Position numbers and translations under genes: made by a program. Shown piece after piece: positions 9,666-20,801 of a DNA stretch of 64,000 bases. The DNA is from Cantharellus purpuraceus (Eukaryota; Basidiomycota; Agaricomycetes; Cantharellales; Hydnaceae): contig JALBUN010000009.1 of assembly GCA_025174535.1 (NCBI GenBank), positions 744,001 through 808,000 on the forward strand, written 5' to 3'. The notes beneath the pieces are model-generated. The model ran no database searches. It saw only the letters and a program-made list of their open reading frames with translations, and had not been told where the DNA came from. How positions within the stretch are numbered: position 1 is the stretch's first letter; each line of letters begins with the position of its first letter.

Positions 9666-12525
9666 TGTTTTGGAACCCGCAAAATTATGGTGTTAGGGCA
9701 AACTCTAAATCACCACAATTCCATGAATGAACAGCTGAGAAGAATATCAAACCCTGCTGCAGCACAACTCCAGAAACAATTTAACGTTTGTACTTTGGTT
9801 ACAATCCTTTGTATTGGTCAATGCAGACTATACGCAGAAAGGTAATACATTTCTTAGCAGCAAGAAATGAATAAGACTTCCAGAGTCTAGAGTTCACAGA
9901 CGCTTAGGGGTCCAGATATTCCAAAAAGAGGGGAATGCACTTAGAGGCTAAAGGAAGTAGGTAGATGAATCCAACCGTCCAACCAGTGGCACTCAGAAGC
10001 GGGTAACAGCAATGTGTGAAGTAGTCTAGCAACTGCTTCACACGAGTTGCTCTGCAAAGGCAGTACACACTAGTAACTTAAACAAGAGCACTAATGGCAG
10101 GACTATCGACAGACAATCTCACCCTGTAGATTTGTAGTCACGTGAGGCAGATACTACACTCACGCCCAAAGCAGGAATATCACTACTTCAAGTGCAATCA
10201 AGTACAGTTACACAACTGTAAAAGATCCTTGAACTGGTAATCAACAGTTACTGAGATAGAGGATGACACTGTATGTCACTCTAGTCACACTGGTGTGCAG
10301 AAGATGGGTAGAAGTGGTAGAATATGATGAATATTTCAGAGGCAGAATGGCCTCCTTATATATTGTATTTACAGGGGCTGAGTAATGCTTCTGGAATATT
10401 CTACCTATTAATAGATGGAAACTACTGGAAGGTTGTGGAAGGTGGAAGAAAGGGGTAGAATATTCCAAGCCAATCACATGTTCTGATCACCCATCAGCTG
10501 ATCTGATCCCTGAACTAGGCACTGATCAGGCAAAAAGAAGGGTGTCCACCCTGTTTTCTGCACTGGTTTGGACAGCCATGGATAGCCACATCTCATGTGA
10601 TGATCTGCATGGAAAATAGTGCCCTGAGAGGCTGTGGTTGTCAAGTTAGAGAATATTTATTGATCAGAGACATCTGAGCTTGAATTCAGGCTGAATGCCT
10701 GGTCCAAAGGGGGAGAGCTGGCTGTGTGAAGGTTTGTGGGCGCCTATGGGTCCACAACTGTAGCACAGCAGAAATAAATGATTCTGGGCCAAGTTCTGCA
10801 TGGAATATTCCCAGAAAAATATGGAAAAATAGAGAATATTTGAATAAGTCCATTCCAGTGCTGATATTTAGGAATGGAAAAGCAAAGAATAGCACATTGG
10901 TGCTGCATAAATGGAATTTGATAGGGAAAAGGTGGTTCCCATACAGTAGCGCAGATTTTGATGCATTTGAGAAATGGACATATGCAGTAAACTCCTGGTT
11001 TGAGATCACTGGCTTCCCAAAGAAACATAAAGTGAAACAGATGCTTAGCTTTATGAAAGGATGTGCGGAACAATATTTTATGACATTTATAGCACCCAAC
11101 CTGAAGAATTGGTCAGTGGAGACCATAGCGCAAGGGTTATTCAATTACTGTTTCCCACCTGTGTTCAGAAGGCAGATGCGTGTCAGATTCATTGAGTTTA
11201 TGCAGGAAAAGACCAGTAAAAGAATACCTACGTCAGCTACAATCCTGTATGGGAACTACCTTTTCCCTATCAAATTCCATTTATGCAGCACCAATGTGCT
11301 ATTCTTTGCTTTTCCATTCCTAAATATCAGCACTGGAATGGACTTATTCAAATATTCTCTATTTTTCCATATTTTTCTGGGAATATTCCATGCAGAACTT
11401 GGCCCAGAATCATTTATTTCTGCTGTGCTACAGTTGTGGACCCATAGGCGCCCACAAACCTTCACACAGCCAGCTCTCCCCCTTTGGACCAGGCATTCAG
11501 CCTGAATTCAAGCTCAGATGTCTCTGATCAATAAATATTCTCTAACTTGACAACCACAGCCTCTCAGGGCACTATTTTCCATGCAGATCATCACATGAGA
11601 TGTGGCTATCCATGGCTGTCCAAACCAGTGCAGAAAACAGGGTGGACACCCTTCTTTTTGCCTGATCAGTGCCTAGTTCAGGGATCAGATCAGCTGATGG
11701 GTGATCAGAACATGTGATTGGCTTGGAATATTCTACCCCTTTCTTCCACCTTCCACAACCTTCCAGTAGTTTCCATCTATTAATAGGTAGAATATTCCAG
11801 AAGCATTACTCAGCCCCTGTAAATACAATATATAAGGAGGCCATTCTGCCTCTGAAATATTCATCATATTCTACCACTTCTACCCATCTTCTGCACACCA
11901 GTGTGACTAGAGTGACATACAGTGTCATCCTCTATCTCAGTAACTGTTGATTACCAGTTCAAGGATCTTTTACAGTTGTGTAACTGTACTTGATTGCACT
12001 TGAAGTAGTGATATTCCTGCTTTGGGCGTGAGTGTAGTATCTGCCTCACGTGACTACAAATCTACAGGGTGAGATTGTCTGTCGATAGTCCTGCCATTAG
12101 TGCTCTTGTTTAAGTTACTAGTGTGTACTGCCTTTGCAGAGCAACTCGTGTGAAGCAGTTGCTAGACTACTTCACACATTGCTGTTACCCGCTTCTGAGT
12201 GCCACTGGTTGGACGGTTGGATTCATCTACCTACTTCCTTTAGCCTCTAAGTGCATTCCCCTCTTTTTGGAATATCTGGACCCCTAAGCGTCTGTGAACT
12301 CTAGACTCTGGAAGTCTTATTCATTTCTTGCTGCTAAGAAATGTATTACCTTTCTGCGTATAGTCTGCATTGACCAATACAAAGGATTGTAACCAAAGTA
12401 CAAATGTTAAATTGTTTCTGGAGTTGTGCTGCAGCAGGGTTTGATATTCTTCTCAGCTGTTCATTCATGGAATTGTGGTGATTTAGAGTTTGCCCTAACA
12501 CCATAATTTTGCGGGTTCCAAAACA
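9666..12525. repeat. 2.86-kb palindrome: two inverted 1280-bp LTRs around a 300-bp loop
   Basis: The left arm 9666-10945 (starting TGTTTTGGAACC, ending TTCCCATACA) and the right arm 11246-12525 are reverse complements of equal length. I noticed only single-base differences, for example g9786/t12405 and g10934/t11257. The loop 10946-11245 is a gag fragment. The duplication GTAGC sits beside the left arm (10946-10950), and its complement GCTAC sits beside the right arm (12526-12530). This is what inversion of the loop by exchange between the two inverted LTRs would leave. Confidence 0.9.
10946..11245 (+). pseudogene. Gag fragment in palindrome loop (third gypsy element)
   Basis: Reads on the plus strand as a retrotransposon gag segment (SADFDAFEKWTYAVNSWF then IEFMQEK). 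It is the direct continuation of the minus-strand gag that stops at 12526 with PAPYDGS: joining across the GTAGC target duplication restores the typical PYDG-S-ADFDAFEKW gag opening. So it belongs to the element on the right but now points the other way. Confidence 0.75.
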
Positions 12526-13733
12526 GCTACCATCATAAGGTGCGGGGGGGTCTATCTTGATTCTACTTGCCTGTTCCATCCTGATTTTCTGTTTCTTTCT
12601 GTAGCATTTTTGTTTTAAGTTCTTCCTCCATCGCTCATTTTCACTTATAGAACTTCTCCCTGATGAGGTATCTGAATCTGATGAATCAGAGCCTCCTGGG
12701 TCAGGTTCTCCTGAAGGGGCTGCTATTTTTGCAAAATAGCTAGTAGGGGGAACTTGGCTTAATGGATTGTGAGTCCCTTGCGGGATCTGAGGTCAGCTCG
12801 GTTCTCCTCCTGGTGTAATTCCTTGTAGCTGATAGATATCAGGTAGTCTATCACTTCTTTTTGTCCCATTTGGGATCGGCATAGGTAAGAAGCTTCCCTT
12901 TCTATCTGCAGGTTTATTTCCAGAATTATTTTCAGAATGCATGTGAGTGACAGCATGTGTGTGTGCTGTATTCTGATGTATCCTTGCTGAATGTTTACAT
13001 TTACTAGACTCTGTTTCTTCTGAGGTAGAGTCGTTCAATGCATTGAGGTCTCCAAATTTGTCTGCTCATGCATATATCCTCTGTTTGGTTGACTCATCTA
13101 GTCCTTCGACTATACTTGTCATGAATCATAAGTATGCTTCATCAGGTTGTTTTTCTGGAGTCTGACACTTCTTTGCTCTTCCTGAAAATATTGTTGATTG
13201 GTACTGGTGCCGCTTTCCTCCAGCTCACTGGTATTTCTCCGTATGGATGCTCCGTCCCATCAAAGTCACTCCAGTGGACTTGTTCACTGTTAGTACGTAA
13301 ATGTGGCTTTTCTTTTCTGTTCCCTATATTCAAATTCTTGAACCATTTAGGGAAATACCTTGTTGTGTCTATAACACCTCGGTTCATTTTAGTAGTAGCA
13401 GGTACGGTTCGTGGAGGTGTAATATATCCACTAAGATCTATATTTCTTTTGCTACCCTCTGGGTAGTCAACTTTTCCGACACTAAGCCTCATCCTTGAGG
13501 CCTCCTCCCTATCGGAGGGTACAGCTCTCGCCCCTGCTGCATTCACAGGGGTGGTATCAAAGCTCTCCACATGGGAGGCCTCCCCAGGCGCTGACGAGCC
13601 AGGACACATCGAGGACGTATATCGAACCACTCTGACAGTCCAACTCCGCCAGCGTCTTTTCATATCAACCTTTAAATAGCACCACAACTCCCTCTCCACC
13701 TCAGTCTCTAATTCTAGCCATCGATCGTCACTT

Positions 13734-14231
13734 GTGTTTCATCGCCATCGATCATTATCAGCTTCAATTCACACCAATCCTTTCATCATCATTCACATGG
13801 CTTCCAATTCTATTCCCCTCTCCAACATCTCTTCTAATAATACATCACACTGGTCTCTGGACACAGAGGACTATCAAAAATACACCGAGCTCCACGGACA
13901 TGTTAAGCCACCTCCACGTGTCAAAATACTTCCAAAACTCTTTCAACGTCCAAGATCCCCACCATGTCTCTCTTATGCCATTGGCGATCCCATATTCTTT
14001 CACAATTCCGTTGAACCATATACATTCCTCGGCATTTCACCTCTATATCGTAACACGGATAGACGAGTCGAACGTGAGGTAGAATTTCAGTTGCCATCGC
14101 CAACCTATCCTCTCACTTCAATCCAACTCAGGTTACATCGTGTCAGGCAAAGGGACCGAATACCCTTGGAACAGGATACCATATGGAGATGTATCACTAA
14201 GACAATAAGGAGTATTTGTTGTGGATGCTGA
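13734..14231 (+). CDS. Hypothetical 165-residue ORF inside a solo LTR
   Basis: Open from ATG 13734 to TGA 14231, upstream of the LTR TATA box. The product is polar, rich in Pro, Ser, Arg and His, with no membrane segment, zinc knuckle or catalytic motif that I recognise; it ends SICCGC. A second ATG (13797, MASNSIPL) is an alternative start. The other copy (5794-7173) keeps most of the sequence, but a 47-bp deletion shifts its frame. It might be an accessory protein carried in U3, or a chance ORF. I cannot assign a function. Confidence 0.35.
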   Translation: MFHRHRSLSASIHTNPFIIIHMASNSIPLSNISSNNTSHWSLDTEDYQKYTELHGHVKPPPRVKILPKLFQRPRSPPCLSYAIGDPIFFHNSVEPYTFLGISPLYRNTDRRVEREVEFQLPSPTYPLTSIQLRLHRVRQRDRIPLEQDTIWRCITKTIRSICCGC

Positions 14232-14569
14232 CTGAAGTCCTCATGTGACTCAGGGTCAATTTACCTTCGGAGCCATATGGAAGATGGTATTGGTGGACAT
14301 TTCTATTGTTCTTTTATATGACTCACCCCTGTTTCATCTTTTAAATTCATTCATACACGACTTACTCATCCTTGTTCTATTTTTGGTTCTTTTATTACTC
14401 ATCACCCCCTATTCTTACAAAGATTACCCCTATCTGTCGCTTCATTTCTCCATGATTTCCCCATTAGTAGTTCAACTTCACATGCTTCATCAGCTGGCTT
14501 GATCAGCATTTCTTGCATCATATTGCATCATTTGCTCTTCATATTGTGTCGTTGTGCCCTGGGGATTTG

Positions 14570-14578
14570 TATATAAAA
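14570..14578 (+). promoter_or_regulatory. TATA box of long LTR copy 2
   Basis: TATATAAAA in the same context as 6725-6733; likely promoter of this LTR family. Confidence 0.6.
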
Positions 14579-15238
14579 GGGCGCTAGTTTTCGCCTTTGG
14601 AATCAATCAACAAGTTTTCAGCCCACGCTCTAAAGTCAAAGTCCACGCTCTAAGCCTACGCTCTACACTCTACATCACAATCCATCAGCTCTACACTGAG
14701 GTAAAACACCTTGGTTCAACGATCAAATTTCCCTCCTCCACCGAGAGGTTGCTTCTCTTGAAACCAGCTTTCGCGTACCTCCCAACCGGGCTCCACATTG
14801 TCATCTAGTCACAGAGCACGATCAGCCATCGGGACCGACCTTTTGCTCCCATCCTCATCCAACCACAGAGCACTATTCCACTTCCCTGTTATTAAGTGCT
14901 ACCTCTACCCCTCGACCTGATTGATCTTTGAAGTGCTGAACAACTGCGTTACACACCATCTGTTTGCTAGGACCGTTGCGCGCAGGCTTATAGGATCTAT
15001 TCCTTAAGCGAACCGACAGTGCATCAACTTGCACCTCTGCTCCATTCTCGGAGGGGGGTAAAGCGATGTTTTCAGGAGCTACATTACCTGTTATGGTAGC
15101 CAGGGAAGTATCTTCCCTGCCCAGCATCTTACTGTGACTATGGCCATCTAGTACCACATCCCTCTGGGATGTGACAGATCTCGCCCTCATATGCGAGTCA
15201 TCCGTCATCTGGTACGTCCTTCCTGTTCTAGTTGACAT

Positions 15239-16262
15239 TTCCTACAATAATTTTCAGTAACGAGTTAGAGTTCGGACTTCAAAGTACTTAGGACAACTAG
15301 TAGACCAGTTGTAACCAAGTGTATATCGAGGTCGGATTCTCCTATCGCTAGCATACATGTAACTATTCTACCTACTTATATATCACAGACACGGGCCTTT
15401 CTCCTGTCTCAGAACTGAGTCGGAGCTCCTAGTTAAGTTGGAGCTATTGCTGTATGTCCGCTAAGTGGACCAGCTCCTTACAGGTGGCTTCATAGTAAAA
15501 TCTTCGTCAGGCTTCTTTGAATCCCATTCGTCTGCATGAAGCACCCATTATCGTCGAAGGAGTAGGATAGAAGTTACTTATCTATACAGTTGTTCAGCAC
15601 CTGTCCTTATATACAATGTTCTAGATATATCTAATATTCTACCACATGATACTTGTGAATCCCCATATTGCCAGATCCCTCGATGTTATGGATACTCGCC
15701 CCTTCGTTAGAGTACGCAACAGGTACATCAAGCTATTCCTTGATTCTGATGCTGATTGACAACACCCATCTCGGCAATGTCGACAGAGCTAACCTGTGCA
15801 GCTTGACCAATGCTATTATGAGCACAGGTATGTCAACATATCCCGATCAAAGCACGAACTCCACTTTGTCCAAACACCAATGAAGGAGGATCAATCGTCC
15901 TGTTTTGTTTTGTTTTTTTTGACATGGAAGCCATAAAGTAAGATATGTTACTGTGCACAAACGATCGTCACCGTGAGTGGGTATTCTTGCTGTGTTTCTC
16001 AAAATTTATGCTGAAGTTTGTCATTCAGATTTCATCTGGAGCACTTTGCCACTAGAAAATATGGGGAATAGTAGTGCCTGTTTTTTTCACAATTTTTCCC
16101 TTACGATTGTTTCTCCTTGCCCCCCCATGTGCCTACAATCACTGGCCTTCAAGTTCCCAGGGAGTTTACAAAGCCTGTTTAGCTGTCATGCGTGTCGTGG
16201 AGCCATGACTATCGCACCATACAAATTGAAAATGCAAGCTGGACCATTTGCATGGCAAGATA
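15239..16262. other. 5' flank of third gypsy element, then unassigned DNA
   Basis: Immediately 5' of the minus-strand gag start (15238) I would expect its leader and LTR. AT-rich TATA-like words on the minus strand occur near 15380 and 15610, but I could not find a second LTR copy to fix boundaries. From about 15670 to 16262 nothing is recognisable apart from a T/G run at about 15901-15920. Confidence 0.3.
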
Positions 16263-16267
16263 GCCCC

Positions 16268-16474
16268 TAACAACTTAGGCAGGCGGAGACTGGAGTTCAG
16301 CAGAAAGAGCGTGTATTAAATACTAATGTTGTTGGCGGAATACTACGGATTGCTTACCTGGAGTTCAGCAGAAAGAGCGTGAACTCCAGTAAGCGCTAGA
16401 AAATTGTTTATGGCCTGCCGAGTTGTGGACCCATAGGAGTCCACATTGAAGGCAAGTCATATGATCTTCGTCAC
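16268..16474 (-). repeat. Copia 3' LTR, expanded
   Basis: Matches 20658-20796 but carries about 68 extra bp between two copies of a 24-bp word (starting at 16289 and about 16358). Preceded on the element strand by a purine-rich tract (GAGTGGGAG) that fits the polypurine tract. Confidence 0.85.
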
Positions 16475-16500
16475 TCCCACTCGACGAGTGCTCAACGATG

Positions 16501-19500
16501 TCAACCGTCTCTCACTCCTAGTAGCTCCCTAAATTTTTTGAACATGTCTCTGGGAAGTTGCTTGGTGAATATGTCAGCTAACATATCATTGGTAGAACAG
16601 TATTGTAAGTTGACTTCGCCGCGATCTACTCGTTCTCGGATGAAATGATGGCGGATATCAATATGTTTAGCACGCGTGTGGGTGACCGGGTTTCGTGCCA
16701 GCACAATGCACCCTTGATTGTCGGCGTGAAGGATGGTGGCCATGACTGGTGGATACCCCAGGTCTTCAAGTAAGGTTCATAACCATATAGCTTCTTTTGT
16801 CACGTTCGATGCAGCCATGTACTCAGCTTCTACTGTAGATAACGCGACTGTTGGCTGCTTCTTCGACAACCATGAGACCGATCCTCCGGCGACGTCAAAC
16901 ACGAAACCTCCCACTGATTGGCGCGTGTCCGGGTCCTCGCCCCAGTTTGAATCGGACCAACCAACTAGGTCTATGGATTCATGGGCTCTCTGCCCAAGCC
17001 AAGGTGAACTGAGCGGTCCCCTTCAGATACCGCAGGACGCGCTTTGCAGCCTCTAGGTGAGCCTTTCCGGGGTTTCCTCCGAACTGCAAAACGAGACTGA
17101 CGGCAAATTGAATGTCAGGTCTCGTCTGTGTTGCATATAGCAGGGATCCAACGATCTCAAGGTAAGAGAGACCGCTGGCATATCTGAGGTAAGCTGCGCG
17201 GTCCTCCTCTGTAGCAGGTGACTGTGAGGCTGACAAATTATGTTTGACAGCAAGCGGAGTGGCCACGGGTGCACAATCTTGCATACCGAACTTGGATAAG
17301 ATCCTGGTGATATAGGCCGTTTGATTCAGGGATACGGTGAGTTTCTTTCTATTGCGAGCGACTTGAATACCAAGTATATATTTCAGCTCACCAATGTCGG
17401 TAATATCAAAGATCTTCTGAAATTCCGACTTGAACTCCTTAACCCTTTGGAGTGATCGTCCAGCAATGGCCATATCATCCACATACATGAGTACCAGGAG
17501 TGCGATGGTGCCTTCCTCTCAGAGGATGTAGAGGCAATCGTCCACCTGGCTCTTCTTAAAGTTGAGTCCAGTCATTGCCTTGTCCAGTCTAGTTTTCCAC
17601 TGACGTCCTGCCTGCTTCAAGCCATAGAGCGCTTTCCTGAGCTTCCAGTACCAGCCTTCTTTACCCTCCTCTTTGATCCCTTCAGGTACTTCCATGTATA
17701 TCTCCTCGTCGAGGTCACCCTGTAGGTAAGCACCGACTATGTCTATTTGATGCAACTCGAGGTCCTCATAAGCGACAATGGATAGGAGTGTGCGTAGCGT
17801 ACTAAACTTTGCCACCGATGCAAACATGTCATTGAAGTCCTGACCAGGCACCTGTGAGAATCCCTTTGCAACGATGCGTGATTTATGCTGAAGAAATGTG
17901 CTGTTTCCATCATGTTTATTTTTGAAGATGATGCAGCTACCGACTGCCTTCCGGCCTTCCAGGAGCATCTTGACCCACTCAAAGGTACCAGTTTGCTTCA
18001 ACTGGTTATATTCCTTCATAACTGACTCCTCCCACTGCTTTGAGTAGCGTGACTTCATGGCTTGGCGGTACGTTCAGGGTTCATCTGAGTATGCTATGAA
18101 TGCGCGGTGAGTTCTGCCAGTTGTTGTCACTGCCGCATCTATCTCATCCTCAGTTGCCGCAGTACCAAATCGCGTTGCTGGGTTTTGTGTTCACGCAGGG
18201 TGGTTTCGCAGTGGTAGGTCAGCCCATCTATGCGATCGAGTTGGAGGTTGTCCATTAGGATCTGGTTCCAGGGAAGGGGGCACACGAGCATCTGCAGGGG
18301 TGTCTCGAGAGCTGTCTGTCTCAGATCTGTTCAGTGTCTCTTCATATGCCAGTAAGTTTTCTCTTCTTGGTTGGCTTGTATCCTCAGGCATTAACCACTC
18401 AATCTCAGTGCGTGTGGGGGCAACTCCTCGCGTATCGATCACGGCAACATCCCTGGGGGTTTGGTCCTCTAGGAACCGTACATCCCTAGCTGTGATCAAC
18501 TTTCCCGTCTCTATGTCTTCAAGGCGGTATCCCTTCATCTCGTTAGCCCACCAACCTAGCAGGTGGCATTTGACAGAGGTAACTTCCAGTTTACCACCAC
18601 ACAATTTCTTCAGGACATTGACATAAGCAATAGATCCAAATGTTCGAAGGTGAGATATGTCGGGTTTTGTTCCCAACCAAGCTTGCAGTGGAACCATTCC
18701 TTTAAGAGCTGATGTATAGGAACAGCTGCGTATGTGGACCGCATATAGGAAGGCTTCCCCCCAATAGCGTAAGTCCATCTTCGCTGAGTGAAGCATGCAT
18801 CTGACCATGTCAAAGAAGATGGCAATTGCCCGTTCAGCGATCCCATTCTGTTCTGGTGAATATGGGACGGTCGTTTCTAAAACGACACCATTGTGGTGGC
18901 AAAATGAATCAACAAGGTGTTTGGTGAATTCTGTACCATTGTCGCATCTAATCCACTTCAGTAACTTGCCAGACTGTCGCTCTAACATAGCCACCATTTC
19001 CTTCAGGGCAGTGCCAGCTTCATCCTTCGATTGTAGGATCCGCCCTATTGGGAGCTGGCTTGAGACCTCAACAGCAACAAATGTGTATCGCATTCCACTC
19101 CAGGTCTCAACTGACATCGGACCAGTGAGGTCAACTACAAGTAAGTCCATTTTTTCATATCACGCGTTACTGGCCTTAGGGAATGGTAATCGGTGTGATT
19201 TGCCAAGTGCGCATCCTTCACACACAGGGTCATGTTCTGTGAGTGATGATATGGTGAGTCCATCTACCAGGTTCTTCTGTGACATCTCTCAGATTGTGTC
19301 CAGGTGCAGATGACCTAAGCGCCAGTGCCAAAGACAGAGGCTCCCACTCGTTGCAATGTATGTGGAGTGTCTTTGCATCTCAAGACAGTTGATGTGGTAC
19401 AATGTACCACTGTCACCAGTGAGTGATCCATGAAGCAGCTCGTCTCCCTTCAGTGAAACTGATAGTCCGCTGTCATAGCTTGTAACTGAGGCACCCTCTC

Positions 19501-20323
19501 GCTGCAACTTGCCAAGACTGACCAAGTTTGCAGTGAGTGTGGGGATATGTAGGGCTCCGAGTAAAGTGATCATGCGAAAACCTTTGGGTAAGATGCTTCT
19601 GAACCGAACTGAACCGTGACCAGCTACTGGGATACTGCAAGCATCCCCTACAGTGATCATTTTGCGTGAGGTCACAGGGGTGTAGGTGGTGAAGAAACTC
19701 CAGTCACAAAACATGTGGGATGTCGCACCGCAGTCCAATATTAACTCAGCCGATGTAGGTGTTTCTCCTGCCATGAACACATGTCCTATCTGACGTTCAC
19801 CTAGTTCTTGCAGGTTATTAACGGTGAGGTTAGCTGTGCCTCCACTGCTCTTTTTCTTCTTCTCTTCCTCTTCACGCTTGGGGCATTTGATGACCCAGTG
19901 ACCTTTCTCATGGCAGTAACGACATTCATCATCAGGTTTCGGTTTAGCTCCGGTCTTCTTCTTTTTGCCATCACCGTTTTTCTTCCCGGTCAATAGGGCA
20001 GTTTCACTGGACTTGCCTCTGGAGCGACGGTTGGCTTCAGCAATGAGTGTGCTGCTGACAGTTATGGAGGTGAGTTTTGATGATTCCAGACCAAACAGCT
20101 GGATTTTGATGATGTCCCAAGATTGGTTGTGAGGGAGTGAAAGGATGAGTGCTCGAGCGATGTGTATATCAGGGAGTGTCTCTCCCGCTGCTGTAATTTT
20201 CTGTCCGAGGTCGAGCATAGTAGCGATGTGGTCAGCCATGGAGCTCGTCTCTACGTACTTCCAAGTATATAGTTCCTCGAAGTAGTAGTGGACATCTATC
20301 CGTTGCTGATTGGTCACGTACAT
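16501..20323 (-). pseudogene. Copia Pol: zinc knuckle, protease, integrase, RT, RNase H
   Basis: From the 5' side: gag remainder with zinc knuckle CRYCHEKGHWVIKC (about 19930), protease DCGATSHM (about 19735; Cys in place of the usual Ser of DSG), pre-integrase WHWRLGHLH (about 19320), integrase core with D, D and E (DLTGP, CDNGTEF, SPEQNGIAER), reverse transcriptase with YVDD (about 17480), and RNase H ending in the conserved HIDIRHHFIRE and DIFTKQLP. Stops, all TGA, at 19289, 19160, 18191, 18074, 17519 and 16776. Where family identity is clear, Arg (CGA) fits. A single-base shift lies near 16990. Confidence 0.9.
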
Positions 20324-20329
20324 GTCATG

Positions 20330-20653
20330 TCACGTGTCCCACATCTGCTTTGAAGTTTGGGCCTTCGAAACATGCGGCCATTGAGAACTCTCAGTGGCGC
20401 CCTTCATAAGACCCTGAGCCGCCTGATCGCGCAGCAACCAGTCCATGTGTTCCTTCCGTTCGAGTTTCCATTCTGCGGTAGCCACCTTTGCACCGGATGG
20501 CATTTCTGGACAAGTCTCCATACCATTGACTATGAGCCAAAGGTAGCGAGATTGCAATGCAGCTTGCATGTGCTCAGCCCAGAGTGAGTAGTTCTGGCCA
20601 TTGAGCTTTGGAAATTTGAAGGCATGCGATTCTGATTCGCTGGTGGGGCCCAT
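20330..20653 (-). pseudogene. Copia Gag, N-terminal part
   Basis: Starts MGPTSESES and contains the copia gag N-terminal pattern F-x-K-L-N-G-Q-N-Y-S-L-W. Interrupted by TGA at 20332-20330 after SKQMWDT; the frame continues at once on the other side (MYVTNQQR), so this is one polyprotein with a nonsense codon. The start codon lies within the primer-binding site. Confidence 0.85.
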
Positions 20654-20657
20654 AACC
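20646..20657 (-). promoter_or_regulatory. Copia primer-binding site, half-tRNA-iMet type
   Basis: Directly after the 5' LTR the element strand reads GGTTATGGGCCC, the exact complement of the conserved anticodon-arm sequence of eukaryotic initiator tRNA-Met (GGGCCCAUAACC). Drosophila copia and yeast Ty5 are primed by a cleaved half of this tRNA at this place. The ATG within the site (20653-20651) is also the first codon of gag. Confidence 0.75.
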
Positions 20658-20796
20658 TAACAACTTAGGCAGGCGGAGACTGGAGTTCAGCAGAAAGAGC
20701 GTGAACTCCAGTAAGCGCTAGAAAATTGTTTATGGCCTGCCGAGTCATGGACCCATAGGAGTCCACGTTGAGGGCAAAGTCGTATGATCTTCGTCA
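20658..20796 (-). repeat. Copia 5' LTR
   Basis: 139 bp. It contains a hairpin with 10-bp arms CTGGAGTTCA / TGAACTCCAG around a 12-nt loop (about 20680-20711). Confidence 0.88.
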
Positions 20797-20801
20797 GCCC
20801 C

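Larger units (their letters stand above)
13592..15018 (+). repeat. Long solo LTR (family S), copy 2
   Basis: 1427 bp, TGACGAGCC to CCGACA, near-identical to 5794-7173 but with 47 extra bp near 13817. The flanks GCGC (13588-13591) and GTGC (15019-15022) fit a 4-bp target duplication with one C-to-T change, and the host gag frame continues on both sides. It contains an intact 165-codon ORF and a TATA box. Confidence 0.78.
12526..15238 (-). pseudogene. Degenerate Gag of a third gypsy element, split by a solo LTR
   Basis: Reading the minus strand from ATG 15238, the frame runs to about 15019, is interrupted by the LTR 13592-15018, and resumes at about 13591 with APGEASHVESFDTTP. It hits a stop at 13142, then continues in damaged frames to RIKIDPPAPYDGS at 12526. 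The last motif is the usual N-terminal part of a fungal gypsy capsid domain. The rest of the domain lies inverted in the palindrome loop. Several stops and frame changes between 13141 and 12580 make it a fossil. Confidence 0.65.
16268..20796 (-). mobile_element. Ty1/copia retrotransposon, complete structure, inactivated
   Basis: A 4529-bp minus-strand element with LTRs at 20658-20796 (5', 139 bp) and 16268-16474 (3', 207 bp), and target duplication GCCCC at 16263-16267 and 20797-20801. Gene order Gag, protease, integrase, reverse transcriptase, RNase H is the copia order. Seven in-frame stops, all TGA, plus one frameshift near 16990 disable it. The LTRs begin TG and end TA on the element strand, not the usual TG...CA; the perfect target duplication supports these ends. 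Confidence 0.93.

Noticed and set aside
10726..11505. A 259-codon open frame spanning the palindrome loop
   Set aside because: Its two ends are the same LTR sequence read on opposite strands; only the middle 100 codons are real gag. It is an artefact of the inverted repeat.
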